A stretch of 64,000 nt of DNA from Niabella aurantiaca DSM 17617 (GCF_000374125.1 NZ_KB893643.1:62001-126000), one strand, 5' to 3'; shown: positions 36,754 to 46,132, counted from the first letter of the stretch. Made by a program: numbers and translations. Notes: a model not told the origin generated them from the sequence alone.

Positions 36754-37191
36754 ATGGGGGAAACCTGGAACAAACGAGAAAGAGAACAAAAAAAACGAAA
36801 CGCAAAAAAACAGAAAGAAGAAAAGAAACAGGAGCGGAAGGAAAACTCCGGTAAAGGCAAAAGTCTGAATGACATGCTTGCCTATGTAGACGAGTATGGC
36901 AACCTGTCGGAAACCCCGCCCGATAAGAAAGCCAGGACAAACGACTATATACCGCCTGTTGTGGCAAACAGCAGGGCCCTGAATGCTGTTAATGAACCCA
37001 GAAAAGGAGTGATCACTTTTTTTGACAGCAAAAAAGGATATGGATTCATCAGGGACACCGATACCCGGGAAAGCATTTTTGTACACGTCAATGCCTCACC
37101 CATTGAATTAAAAGAAAATTTAAAGGTAGCTTTTGATGTACAAAAAGGTCCCAAGGGCCTGGTGGCCGTAAATGTTATGGCCGACGTATAA
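36754..37191 (+). CDS. Cold-shock-domain protein with long basic N-terminus
   Basis: 145 residues. Residues 1-40 are very lysine- and glutamate-rich (likely disordered or helical), and the cold-shock domain occupies about 83-145 with KKGYGFIRD (RNP1) and SIFVHV (RNP2). Bacteroidota have this long form besides the 64-residue classical Csp. It binds single-stranded nucleic acid. Third gene of the RRM group. Confidence 0.9.
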   Translation: MGETWNKREREQKKRNAKKQKEEKKQERKENSGKGKSLNDMLAYVDEYGNLSETPPDKKARTNDYIPPVVANSRALNAVNEPRKGVITFFDSKKGYGFIRDTDTRESIFVHVNASPIELKENLKVAFDVQKGPKGLVAVNVMADV

Positions 37192-37643
37192 AGGCCTGCC
37201 GCCCCTTTTCAGGGCAACCCCAGGCGCGCCTGAAAATACCGGGGCATTACCCATGATCCCGGCACAAGTGTACCGGATCGCAGAGATCTTTACTACCAAA
37301 ACAATTCGAATGCCCGGTTTTCACGGCAGCCGTATGCTGCAACAAGCTGCGGCAATCATAAACCGGCGGCTTCCCAGGCCTGCCCTTTCATAACTATTCT
37401 CTTCTTTCATACACCCGATTGCCAATAGATCCTGAAACAGGTTCAGAAACACAATCTTCCATAATCAGGCTTTTTAATCCCCTCCGGCGGATATATTATT
37501 TTCAGGGAGCATGGATCTTCCATCCGCTGCCGGTCGCTGTCTGGCGTAATAATTGAGTCCTGATCAATACGGCTCCGGAGCAAAACACCGGGGAGGCCGG
37601 ACGGCGGCATGCCTGCCTGCTGCAACAATTAAAATTTTACGTT
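37192..37643. other. Spacer upstream of the first DUF2383 gene
   Basis: 452 bases. Contains a candidate sigma-54 box (37542-37556) and ends in a 17-base sequence TAAAATTTTACGTTATG that also precedes the DUF6496 gene at 48444. Confidence 0.45.
37542..37556 (+). promoter_or_regulatory. Candidate -24/-12 (sigma-54) promoter
   Basis: TGGCGTAATAATTGA, GG and GA 12 bases apart. One base different from the box before the second DUF2383 gene at 54130 (TGGCGCAATAATTGA). The -12 half is TTGA rather than TTGC. Confidence 0.35.
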
Positions 37644-38099
37644 ATGAATTATCAGGACCACAGTGCATTGTTAAACGATCTGATCCGCATTAATAACGAC
37701 CGTATTGCGGGCTACGAAAAAGCAATCGCAGCATTAAAGAGCGGCCAGGACCAGGATCTGAGGGCGTTATTCAGCAAAATGATCACCACCAGTCATGACC
37801 ACAATACCGATCTCTCAAAAATGGTAAGTTTTATAGGCGGAGAGCCTGCAACCGGTACCACCGGATCGGGGAAATTATATCGCCTCTGGCTGGATGTAAA
37901 GTCTGTATTTATTGATATTTCCGATAGAGGAAGCATCCTGATCCACTGTGAACAAATTGAGGATGCTGTGCAGAGCGCCTATAAGACCGCATTAAACGAG
38001 CCCGGGCTGCCCGATGAACTTTTTTCATTGCTCTCGGCGCAAAAAACCGCCCTGTCTGAATCACATAACCAGATAAAAGCGTTGCGGGATAACCGGTAA
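37644..38099 (+). CDS. DUF2383 (PA2169-type) four-helix-bundle protein, paralogue 1
   Basis: 151 residues, all-helical. The pattern LLNDLIRINNDRIAGYEKAIAAL...ISDRGSILIHCEQIEDAVQSAYKTAL matches the DUF2383 family, a ferritin-like bundle without clear metal ligands. Found in stress-induced islands in many bacteria; function unknown. The second copy is at 54130-54600. Confidence 0.85.
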   Translation: MNYQDHSALLNDLIRINNDRIAGYEKAIAALKSGQDQDLRALFSKMITTSHDHNTDLSKMVSFIGGEPATGTTGSGKLYRLWLDVKSVFIDISDRGSILIHCEQIEDAVQSAYKTALNEPGLPDELFSLLSAQKTALSESHNQIKALRDNR

Positions 38100-38403
38100 G
38101 GCGCGCTCATCCCCGGGGTGATTAAAGAGCTATGGACGCAAAGGATTGCTGCCCTGAATTTTTAATTTGCAGGACAACGCTCTGTAAGAGTGCTCTCAAC
38201 TCCCTGTCCGGCTGAAGCCGGATCCACGCCGGCAACATCGACCGGTGCGGCCTGGCGCGGCAGCCGGCAAAAGCACCAATATTCCCTGATGTATAATGAA
38301 GTCTGCCATAAGCAATTTCCACCAGGCCGCCGCAGGCGGGAGTCCGGCACTACAACTGGAGCGCGTATGGTCCCTTCTTAAAAGAGATACTTCCCTATAA
38401 CCA
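38100..38403. other. Short spacer between convergent genes
   Basis: 304 bases, GC-rich in the middle (38205-38275) with several short inverted repeats, none a clear terminator. Confidence 0.35.
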
Positions 38404-38607
38404 TCATTCATCCACCCGGAACGAAACCTTACAGATCACGCCGTAGGAATGGATCGCACCATCGCTGACATGCACCTTAAAATCCTTTACGTAAACCGAG
38501 TCGATGTTCCGGATGGTCTTTGAAACTTCGGTTACAGCATTCTGAATAGCGGCTTCAAATCCCTCCGGCGCAGAAGCGATCACTTCAATAACTTTTACAA
38601 TGGGCAT
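38404..38607 (-). CDS. Dodecin
   Basis: 67 residues from ATG 38607, the normal dodecin length. MPIVKVIEVIASAPEGFEAA, the helix AVTEVSKTIRNI and the strand DFKVHVSDG fit the family. Dodecins form hollow dodecamers that store and protect flavins (FMN, riboflavin) in the cytoplasm. The long leader holds an intrinsic terminator (38767-38796), so expression may depend on read-through. Confidence 0.93.
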   Translation of the reverse strand: MPIVKVIEVIASAPEGFEAAIQNAVTEVSKTIRNIDSVYVKDFKVHVSDGAIHSYGVICKVSFRVDE

Positions 38608-39045
38608 AAGAAATAGATTAAGATTAAAAAATAGTTTTTCGCCTTTAAACCGGTGACTGATTCGGTTACTTCCAAAAATAAGAAAATAAAATGCCAAAAA
38701 AACAGGCAAAATAAGGCCCCGGGGGAATTATTACCACAAACCGGGGAAATGATTGCGATGGCAACGCAAAAAAAGTTCCGGCCGGCAGGCCGGAACCAGA
38801 AGTTCCATTTTTTAACCTTTCTGATTGAACAGAACCCGGTTTTCTGCTGGCCCGCAGGAACCTGTCCGTTTGGGCTCAGTTTAAAAAGAAACTCCGGATA
38901 AAGAGATGAAAAAACAATGCCAACGCGTAACGGTATAACGGGAAACCCGGCATCATTTTTTACCATGTAAAACGGCGGCTGATCTCAGGCATGAAGACAC
39001 ACCGGACCGGTTACCAATTATTGATCATTCTTAAATTTATAAAAA
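38608..39045. other. Spacer between divergent dodecin and DUF4142 genes
   Basis: 438 bases without a gene; contains the minus-strand hairpin at 38767-38796. Confidence 0.4.
38767..38796 (-). terminator. Intrinsic terminator in the dodecin leader
   Basis: Minus strand: GTTCCGGCC-TGCC-GGCCGGAAC followed by seven T. It lies 160 bases upstream of the dodecin start, and no complete minus-strand gene ends just before it, so it may attenuate dodecin transcription. Confidence 0.6.
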
Positions 39046-39615
39046 ATGAAAACGATAAGTACCGCATGGATCGCAGCAATCTTTCTTTTATCCTGTACAA
39101 ACAGCCCGAAAACGCCGGTTGCCCGGGCAGATTCCACCAATGAAGCAAAACAGGACAGTTCTGCCGGTGGGCTTGCGGTAACGGCCGACAGCGCCAGTGC
39201 TGCGTTCCTTGTAAGAGCCGCAGATAACGAGTTAAGGCAAGGCGATCTGGCTGCACTGGCCGGAGAAAAAGCCAGCATCCCCACGGTAAAAGATTTTGCC
39301 GGCATGCTGTCGCAGGCGCACAAACAGCTGAATGAAGCGATCAAAGCACTGGCAGTGCAGAAAAATATTACCATCCCGCCCACTTCCAATGACGAAAGGA
39401 CCATGAGCAGGTTGACGGAACGGCAGGGCAGCGCTTTTGACAAAGCATATATCAACGAAGTGATCGATGGGCATAAAAGCGCGGTTTCCAAATTTGAAGA
39501 CGCCGTAAAACACGCTCAGGACCCGGATGTAAAGGCTTTTGCAGATAAAGTGCTTCCGGAACTTCAGCAGCACCTGGACTCAGCTAAAAGTATAAAAGAA
39601 CGGTATTGGAAATAA
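39046..39615 (+). CDS. DUF4142 lipoprotein, paralogue 1
   Basis: 189 residues with a lipobox (AIFLLSC, cysteine at about 17). The mature helical domain has AADNELRQGDLAAL, VKDFAGMLSQAH and FDKAYINEVIDGHKSAVSKFE, the DUF4142 signature, a ferritin-like periplasmic bundle of unknown function found in stress islands. The other copy is at 54655-55248. Confidence 0.9.
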   Translation: MKTISTAWIAAIFLLSCTNSPKTPVARADSTNEAKQDSSAGGLAVTADSASAAFLVRAADNELRQGDLAALAGEKASIPTVKDFAGMLSQAHKQLNEAIKALAVQKNITIPPTSNDERTMSRLTERQGSAFDKAYINEVIDGHKSAVSKFEDAVKHAQDPDVKAFADKVLPELQQHLDSAKSIKERYWK

Positions 39616-39922
39616 AATGAAGGCCCTTTGATGGCAGCCCCTGTTGATACAACAACAGCCGTCCGGGGTTGCCGGGTGTGCCAGCGCGCCGAAGGGATTG
39701 GTGTAGCGCAAGAACAAGATGCCCGGGATCAGGTTTTTCTTTGTTTCCGGGCATGTTTTTTTTCTTTCCGGTTATGGGTAACATCGTCCCCCTTAAAGAG
39801 CTGCTCCTCTCCCTCCCTGCTGTCGATGTCATCTTTATTCTGACGTCGCCCGGTCATTTTTGCCTGCTGCCGGTTTGTTTTCGGCGCGGCTTTCAACGTT
39901 GCTTTCATGGATCTGTATTTTA
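39616..39922. other. Spacer after DUF4142
   Basis: 307 bases between convergent genes; holds the terminator at 39719-39763. Confidence 0.4.
39719..39763 (+). terminator. Rho-independent terminator for the DUF4142 gene
   Basis: Stem ATGCCCGG (39719-39726) with CCGGGCAT (39747-39754), a 20-base loop, then eight T. Confidence 0.6.
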
Positions 39923-40819
39923 TTAAAAAAGAAACGGGGGAACGATCGGAGGCAGCAATTCGTCATTGACCTCCTCATAAGGCACCCCGTTGACAAAATG
40001 GACAAGATCTCTGTTCAGGCGTCCCCGGTGTGTGTAGAACAGTCCATGGGGCGCACCTGCGTAAACGCCATACTGAATCTGGGGCAGCAACTCCGCAAGC
40101 CGGTCGGCACTGACCTCTTTCGGTACGATCGTATCTTCATCCCCGTGTATCAAAAGAACCGGAAGATCCAACGCATCCAGATCGCCCCGGAAATCGGTAG
40201 CGGAAAAACTGGTAATGCAATTTACGGTAGCATGCATGGCCGCCCGGGATGCCAGGTGCACATAATATTCCTGCAAGGCTTTGCCTGCCGACCTGTTCAG
40301 CAGCGATGTACCGAAGAACTGCTTCACAAATGCCTCCAGGAAACCGATCCGGTCGGTGCGTACCCCGGAGACCATATCTGCAAAGACTTCCGCGTCCATG
40401 CCATAAGGGTTCCCGTCCGTTTTCATCAGGAAGGGCAATACCGGGCTGATGAATACGGCGCTGCTGACGCGGCTCCGGCCATATTTTTTCAGATACCGGG
40501 CCACTTCCCCGCTGCCCATTGAAAATCCCACCAATATGATCTCCCTCAGATCAAGCTGAAGGATCAGCTCATTCAGATCGGCTGCCAGCGCATCATAACC
40601 GTATCCCTGCCAGGGTTTGCTGCTTTCTCCAAAACCCCGCCGGTCGTATGCGATGACCCGGTTCCCGTTCTCTACAAGATCCGGCAGCTGGTACTCCCAC
40701 ATTTCCATACTTAGCGGCCAGCCATGGATGAGCAGCACGGGCTGACCTTTCCCATAATCACAGTAAGCGATCTCCAGTACTTCTTCCTGCATCGGATCTT
40801 TATACGAAATCTTTTTCAT
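39923..40819 (-). CDS. Alpha/beta hydrolase (non-haem haloperoxidase/esterase type)
   Basis: 298 residues from ATG 40819. Oxyanion strand LLIHGWPLS (29-37), nucleophile elbow GFSMGS with S100, acid loop HGDEDTIVP and catalytic histidine GAPHGLF. Resembles arylesterases once called cofactor-free chloroperoxidases. No signal peptide, so cytoplasmic. Function in the island is unclear. Divergent from ackA. Confidence 0.88.
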   Translation of the reverse strand: MKKISYKDPMQEEVLEIAYCDYGKGQPVLLIHGWPLSMEMWEYQLPDLVENGNRVIAYDRRGFGESSKPWQGYGYDALAADLNELILQLDLREIILVGFSMGSGEVARYLKKYGRSRVSSAVFISPVLPFLMKTDGNPYGMDAEVFADMVSGVRTDRIGFLEAFVKQFFGTSLLNRSAGKALQEYYVHLASRAAMHATVNCITSFSATDFRGDLDALDLPVLLIHGDEDTIVPKEVSADRLAELLPQIQYGVYAGAPHGLFYTHRGRLNRDLVHFVNGVPYEEVNDELLPPIVPPFLF

Positions 40820-41019
40820 ACGCTTTTTTTTATTCAGATACCCTTTTAAACGCCTCAAGAAACAGGCCCAAAGCCCCGTAGCCGGAACAGGGCCACCGGC
40901 AAAGCACCCTGCCGCGGCTGTGTGGATTTTTTTACACTCCTGAAGAAAAAATACCACAGGATCAGGACCGGCAAAGAGGATCCGGCAACTTTTAGCAGCC
41001 GGTCCCTGATAAAAACAGC

Positions 41020-41034
41020 TGGCGGACTTTTTGC
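41020..41034 (+). promoter_or_regulatory. Candidate sigma-54 promoter of the ackA-xfp operon
   Basis: TGGCGGACTTTTTGC has both halves (TGGC and TTGC) at the exact canonical spacing. Best such site in the window. The predicted start of transcription (about 41046) coincides with the annotated ATG, so either the mRNA is leaderless or translation starts at the TTG at 41088, which has AAGGA just before it. Confidence 0.5.
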
Positions 41035-41045
41035 CCTTTTACAGC

Positions 41046-42278
41046 ATGGGCACTTCTGCAACAACAGGCAATCCGGTTAAAAAGGAATTGCTGATCTCTG
41101 TAAACCCCGGATCTTCCTCCCTCAAATGTTCTGTGTACGTATTAAAAGAGCGTCTGCGCCTCGTTATGAAAGCAAGCATTACCGGCGCCGGATCCGGCCG
41201 CTGCCGGCTAAAGCTGGAAGACCGCTTCAATCAGCAGCATATCGAAAGAACGTTGCAACTGGAGACGGTCCAGGAAATAGTCCTCTTTATGACCCGCTTG
41301 CTGGTTGCGTATTGCCGGGGCTGGAAGATCGCCGCCATCGGGCATCGCATCGTGCATGGAGGAAACAATATCGCCAATACGGAAGAAATCAATGACTTCT
41401 TTTTGAAGAAACTGGAAAGCGTAAAGGTTCTGGCGCCCCTGCACCTGCCCGGCGCGCTGACCACCATTGCCGCCTTTCGCGCTATTTTCCCCCGGGTGCT
41501 GCAGGTTGCCTGTTTCGACACCACCTTTCATAAAGACATGCACTTTGAGGCCCGTCATTATGCGCTTCCGCGGTATTTGTGGAAAAGCGGGCTGATCCGT
41601 TATGGATTTCACGGGCTCTCCTGCCTCTCGGTTTTGCTGCAATTAAAAAGCACAGGAATGGATATCCGCAAATACAAGATCATCATAGCGCACCTGGGAA
41701 GCGGTTCCAGCGTCACAGCCGTTCAATACGGAAAAAGCGCAGACACCACCATGGGCTTCACACCCGCCGGCGGGCTCATTATGAATACCCGGTGCGGTGA
41801 CATTGACCCCGGTGTGGCGGTGTACCTGCTGGCGCAAAAAAAGCTTACGGGCAAGGGACTGGACCTGCTGCTGAACAAGGCTGCGGGATTAAAAGCGCTT
41901 TCGGAAAGCGACAGCAGCATTTCCGCATTGCTGGAACGGGAGGGGTCTGACCAGCGTGCGGCAGAGGCCATCAGCATGTATTGCTACCAGGTAAGAAAGC
42001 AGATCGGCGCAATGGCTGCTGTACTGAGTGGTGTAGACCTGCTGGTCTTTACGGGCGGGATTGGCGAGCACGTGCCCGAGGTAAGAGAGCGGATCTGCGA
42101 AGGATTGCAATTCCTCGGTATCCAGGTCGATCAGGAGCGCAATAACAGCCCCGCCACCGGCCTCTGCCGTATTTCGGCGCGGACGGGAGTTTATGTCGTG
42201 CCGGCGGACGAGGAGTGGATTATTGCCCGGCAAATAAGCGACCATCTTGCAAAACAACGCACACTCAAAAGATCTTAA
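41046..42278 (+). CDS. ackA: Acetate/propionate-family kinase with altered active-site loops
   Basis: 410 residues from ATG 41046; TTG 41088 is an alternative start. Motifs in order: NPGSSSLK, GHRIVHGG, FDTTFH, YGFHGLSC, HLGSGSS, MNTRCGDIDPG, FTGGIGEH. Compared with E. coli AckA, PLHNP is PLHLPG, GTSH is GLSC, HLGNG is HLGSG, GTRSG is NTRCG and GEN is GEH. Arg, Asp and Glu catalytic residues remain. It should make ATP and acetate from acetyl-phosphate supplied by the phosphoketolase whose ATG begins one base after its stop. Cytoplasmic. Confidence 0.88.
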   Translation: MGTSATTGNPVKKELLISVNPGSSSLKCSVYVLKERLRLVMKASITGAGSGRCRLKLEDRFNQQHIERTLQLETVQEIVLFMTRLLVAYCRGWKIAAIGHRIVHGGNNIANTEEINDFFLKKLESVKVLAPLHLPGALTTIAAFRAIFPRVLQVACFDTTFHKDMHFEARHYALPRYLWKSGLIRYGFHGLSCLSVLLQLKSTGMDIRKYKIIIAHLGSGSSVTAVQYGKSADTTMGFTPAGGLIMNTRCGDIDPGVAVYLLAQKKLTGKGLDLLLNKAAGLKALSESDSSISALLEREGSDQRAAEAISMYCYQVRKQIGAMAAVLSGVDLLVFTGGIGEHVPEVRERICEGLQFLGIQVDQERNNSPATGLCRISARTGVYVVPADEEWIIARQISDHLAKQRTLKRS

Positions 42279-42279
42279 A

Positions 42280-44625
42280 ATGACCACAGAAAAAGAGCTG
42301 GAAGCTATACATCGTTACTGGCAGGCCGCCAATTATCTTGCGGCTGCGCAGCTATACCTGAAAGACAATATCCTGCTGAAAAAGCCGCTGCTGCCGGAGC
42401 ACATCAAGCCTCGCTTACTGGGACATTGGGGCACCTGCCCGGGCCTCAACCTGATATATGTGCACCTGAACCGGCTGATCCGCAAGACCGGAGCCTCCAT
42501 AATGCTGATCGCCGGTCCGGGACACGGGGCGCCCGCCATTTATGCCAATACTTATCTCGAAGGCAGTTACTCCGCCGTCTATCCCGCTATCTCCCGCGAT
42601 GAAGCAGGCATGGCCAAAATGGTACACCAGTTCTCCACGCCCGGTGGTGTGGCCAGCCATGTAAACGCCGTTACGCCAGGCGCCCTGCACGAGGGCGGTG
42701 AGCTGGGTTACTGCCTGGCGCACGCTACAGGAGCCGTTTTTGATAACCCGGATCTGATTGCCGCCTGTATCATTGGCGATGGCGAGGCCGAAACCGGTCC
42801 GCTGGAAGGGAGCTGGAAACTTACCCGGTTCCTGAATCCTGCCCGGGACGGCATTGTACTTCCCATATTGCACCTCAACGGGTATAAGATCTCCAGCCCT
42901 GCCCTGATGGCGCGCATGGACGATCCGGACCTTGTAAAACTATTTGAGGCACGCGGATATACCGTACGCATTGTGGAAGGCAAGGACCCCATGCAGGTAC
43001 ACCGGGTTTTTGCCCGTATATTGGATGAGGCCTATGCACAGATCATTGCTCTGAAGCAAAACGCGTTAAAAAAAGAGAATGGCCCGCTGATGGCGTATCC
43101 CCTTATTATCCTGCGTACGCCAAAAGGATGGACGGGACCGGCTGCATGGGACGGCACAAAGATCGAAGGCAGCTTTCATGCACACCAGGTGCCGCTGGAA
43201 GATGTGCGGACCGACGGGGGCCAGCGGCTGTTGCTGGAGCAATGGCTGCGCAGCTACCATCCGGAAACCCTGTTTACAGGGAGGGGCACCCTGGCAGGTC
43301 CGTTGGCGGCGCTGATACCACCGGGGAAGAAGAAAATAGGAATGTCGCCCTATGCCAACGGCGGCAGCCGGAGCAGGGAGCTGATATTGCCGGACAAGAT
43401 CGCTTATGCCGTTACTATTACCGCCCCCGGTAAGGAAAGGGCGCAAGCTACCAAAGAGCTGGGAAGCTATATCCGCGATGTTTTCCGGCTGAACCGGGCG
43501 CAACAGAATTTCCGGCTTTTCTGTCCCGACGAAGCACTGTCTAACAAACTCGAGGCCGTATTTGAAGCAACGGGCCGCTTTTACCTGGGCAGCCGGCAGG
43601 ATGCCGACGAATATCTTTCCGGCAAGGGAAGGGTTATGGAAGTATTGAGCGAGCATCTTTGCCAGGAATGGATGGAAGGTTACACCTTAACCGGCCGGCA
43701 TGGCCTGTTTGTGTGTTATGAGGCCTTCATTACCCTTATCGATTCCATGTTTAACCAGTATGCAAAGTGGCTGAAGCAATGCAGGGAAGTACCCTGGCGG
43801 AAGCCCCTTCCATCTTTTAATTACCTGCTAACCTCCCATACCTGGCGACAGGACCACAATGGCTACAGCCACCAGGGGCCCGGGTTTATTGAAACCGTGA
43901 TCAATAAAAAAAGCGATATCGTCCGCATTTATTTACCGCCTGACGCCAACTGTCTCTTATGCACGATGGAACATTGTTTCCGGTCAAAAGACAAGATCAA
44001 CCTGGTCATTGCCGGGAAGCAATCCGCATTACAGTGGCTCAGCTTAAAGGAAGCAGCCGAACATTGCAGGGTGGGCATATCCGTTTGGAAATGGGCGGGC
44101 AGTGCTGCCAAAGAGCAACCGGATATCGTTCTCGCCTGCGCCGGCGATGTGCCTACCACCGAAACCGTGGCAGCGGCGTGGTTGTTAAAAAAGCATCTCC
44201 CGCGTTTTAAGGTACGGGTGGTCAATGTAACCGACCTTATGGCCCTTTCCCCCGCAGGCTATCATCCGCATGGTTTGCCGGAAGCACTTTTTTCGTCGCT
44301 CTTTACAGATGACAGGCCGGTTATTTTTGCCTTCCACGGCTACCGGCGGATCATTCATGACCTGATCCACGGGAGATCCCATCCGACGCGTTTTCATGTG
44401 CGTGGCTACAATGAAGAAGGGACGACCACCACTCCTTTTGATATGACTGTACTGAACGGCATCAGCCGCTATCAGCTGGCAATGGACGCCCTTACAAAAG
44501 CAGGCGCCGGTGGCGATGCAGGCTATGTGATCCGCCTGTTTGAAGAAAAGCTTAAGCAACATCACCTTTACATCCGTCAGCACCTGGATGACCTGCCCGA
44601 GATCAAAGAATGGCAGTGGTCCTGA
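42280..44625 (+). CDS. xfp: Xylulose-5-phosphate/fructose-6-phosphate phosphoketolase
   Basis: 781 residues from ATG 42280, directly after ackA (one-base gap). Thiamine-diphosphate motif GDGEAETGPLEGSW, plus GPGHGAPA, HWGTCPGLNL and SHTWRQDHNGYSHQGPGF are phosphoketolase signatures. It splits xylulose-5-P or fructose-6-P with phosphate into acetyl-phosphate and an aldose phosphate. With the kinase it forms a short route from sugar phosphates to acetate and ATP. Cytoplasmic. Which ketose is preferred cannot be told. Confidence 0.95.
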   Translation: MTTEKELEAIHRYWQAANYLAAAQLYLKDNILLKKPLLPEHIKPRLLGHWGTCPGLNLIYVHLNRLIRKTGASIMLIAGPGHGAPAIYANTYLEGSYSAVYPAISRDEAGMAKMVHQFSTPGGVASHVNAVTPGALHEGGELGYCLAHATGAVFDNPDLIAACIIGDGEAETGPLEGSWKLTRFLNPARDGIVLPILHLNGYKISSPALMARMDDPDLVKLFEARGYTVRIVEGKDPMQVHRVFARILDEAYAQIIALKQNALKKENGPLMAYPLIILRTPKGWTGPAAWDGTKIEGSFHAHQVPLEDVRTDGGQRLLLEQWLRSYHPETLFTGRGTLAGPLAALIPPGKKKIGMSPYANGGSRSRELILPDKIAYAVTITAPGKERAQATKELGSYIRDVFRLNRAQQNFRLFCPDEALSNKLEAVFEATGRFYLGSRQDADEYLSGKGRVMEVLSEHLCQEWMEGYTLTGRHGLFVCYEAFITLIDSMFNQYAKWLKQCREVPWRKPLPSFNYLLTSHTWRQDHNGYSHQGPGFIETVINKKSDIVRIYLPPDANCLLCTMEHCFRSKDKINLVIAGKQSALQWLSLKEAAEHCRVGISVWKWAGSAAKEQPDIVLACAGDVPTTETVAAAWLLKKHLPRFKVRVVNVTDLMALSPAGYHPHGLPEALFSSLFTDDRPVIFAFHGYRRIIHDLIHGRSHPTRFHVRGYNEEGTTTTPFDMTVLNGISRYQLAMDALTKAGAGGDAGYVIRLFEEKLKQHHLYIRQHLDDLPEIKEWQWS

Positions 44626-44635
44626 CCAGGGGGCG

Positions 44636-46012
44636 TTATTCCGGCTCCTGGAATAGTTTTAGTTTATTGTACAATGTTTTCCGGTCTATTTTCAGCAGCT
44701 CCGCAGCCTTTTTCTTATTGAAATTCACTTTTTGCAAAACAGCCATGATCGCCTGGTATTCCGCGCGGCCGGCCACTTCCTTCAACAGGTCCCGGGGCGG
44801 CCCCGCCGGCATTTCCGTTTCCGGACCGGCCTGCTTATAAAAATCCATGATCTCGGGGGCCAGCACCTCCTCTTCCACCACGCCGCCGGCCGGTGTCAGC
44901 AACACTGCCCGGCGCACTACATTGCGCATCTCCCGGAGGTTGCCCGGCCAGTCGTATGCCTGAAAAGCTTCCAGCACCTCATCAGAAAAGCCGTTCACCT
45001 GTTTTTCGCTTTCTGCGCAGGCATTTGTCAAAAAGAATGCAGCCAATGGCCGGATATCATCCCGCCGGTCGCGCAGGGCCGGCAGGTGAATGGCAAATTC
45101 GTTGAGCCGGTGGTACAGGTCTTCGCGGAACCGGCCCTTTTGACAGGCGATCTTCAGATCCTCATTCGATGCCACAATGATCCGTACATCCGCTCCGATC
45201 TCCCGATTGCCTCCCACCCGTTTAAATTTCCGCTCCTGGATGATCCGGAGCAGAATGGCCTGGATATCGGGCGACAAATTGGCGATCTCATCAAGAAAGA
45301 GCGTACCGCTGTTGGCCATTTCAAAATGCCCTTCCTTATCCTGCAGGGCGCCCGTAAAAGCGCCTTTTACATGCCCGAAGAGCTCACTGCCCGCCAGCTC
45401 CCTGGAAAGCGTACCGCAATCGAGGGCAACAAAAGGCTTTCCGGAGCGCTTGCTGTTGTCGTGTATGGTCCGGGCGATCACTTCTTTGCCGGTGCCGCTC
45501 TCGCCATATAAAATAACACTGTAATTAGTGGGCGCTACTACATTCACCTGCTGGTACAGCGCATGGGTGGCCTTTGCCTTGCCAATATAATATTCCTCCG
45601 AAAAAGCACCGGTACTGCTTTGCGACACCGGTGCCGGCCCGCTGCCCTCACTCCGGGTGATCATTTTTTTCAGCAACTCCAGCACTTCTTCCGGAACCAG
45701 GGGCTTGGGGATGTAATCAAAAGCGCCCAAACGCGTCACTTCGATCGCCGGCCGGATGTCTGAATAGCCGGTAATGATCAGAATGGCAGCCTGATTGTTC
45801 AAATATTTCAACTCCCGCACCAGCTGGGCGCCATCCATATCCCCTAACCGGTAATCGGCGATCACCGCATCAAACCGGCCGGTCTTGTATTTGGCAATTC
45901 CTTTATTACCGGAGTAAGCCGTTTCTACCTCATAACCGTTCTTTAAAAGGTAACGCGTCAGTAATTGGCATAAATCGGCATCATCATCAATGATTAGAAG
46001 TTTATGGGGCAT
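44636..46012 (-). CDS. NtrC-family sigma-54-dependent response regulator
   Basis: 458 residues: receiver (1-120, D53 phospho-acceptor), AAA+ domain with Walker A GESGTGKE (170-177), the sigma-54 contact loop GAFTGA (217-222), and a C-terminal Fis-type helix-turn-helix (KKKAAELLKIDRKTLYNKL). It activates RpoN promoters after phosphorylation. It ends 10 bases from the phosphoketolase stop (convergent) and lies near a kinase and a lone receiver. Probable activator of the -24/-12 sites listed here (inference). Confidence 0.95.
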   Translation of the reverse strand: MPHKLLIIDDDADLCQLLTRYLLKNGYEVETAYSGNKGIAKYKTGRFDAVIADYRLGDMDGAQLVRELKYLNNQAAILIITGYSDIRPAIEVTRLGAFDYIPKPLVPEEVLELLKKMITRSEGSGPAPVSQSSTGAFSEEYYIGKAKATHALYQQVNVVAPTNYSVILYGESGTGKEVIARTIHDNSKRSGKPFVALDCGTLSRELAGSELFGHVKGAFTGALQDKEGHFEMANSGTLFLDEIANLSPDIQAILLRIIQERKFKRVGGNREIGADVRIIVASNEDLKIACQKGRFREDLYHRLNEFAIHLPALRDRRDDIRPLAAFFLTNACAESEKQVNGFSDEVLEAFQAYDWPGNLREMRNVVRRAVLLTPAGGVVEEEVLAPEIMDFYKQAGPETEMPAGPPRDLLKEVAGRAEYQAIMAVLQKVNFNKKKAAELLKIDRKTLYNKLKLFQEPE

Positions 46013-46105
46013 ATATTGAGGTTTTTTTTACACACACAATGTACAGCGCAAATCGTGCCGCTTTTTTTTACGAACAAATAACGGAGCCGGCAATAACGTT
46101 TTTTT

Positions 46106-46120
46106 TGGCAGCATAATTGT
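46106..46120 (+). promoter_or_regulatory. Candidate -24/-12 (sigma-54) promoter
   Basis: TGGCAGCATAATTGT, GG and GT 12 bases apart, just before the lone receiver gene. The predicted transcript start (about 46132) almost coincides with the GTG start, as at ackA. Confidence 0.4.
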
Positions 46121-46132
46121 CTGTTTGTAGAC

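Noticed and set aside
38688-38703. Sigma-54-like box TTGGCATTTTATTTTC before dodecin
   Set aside because: The -24 half is good but the -12 half has no G, which is nearly invariant.
38960-38980. Sigma-54 box before the first DUF4142 gene
   Set aside because: GGCATCATTTTTTA near 38951 lacks the -12 G; no other candidate within 150 bases.
46013-46105. A -24/-12 site for the NtrC-type gene itself
   Set aside because: CGGCACGATTTGC has a gap two bases too short for sigma-54.
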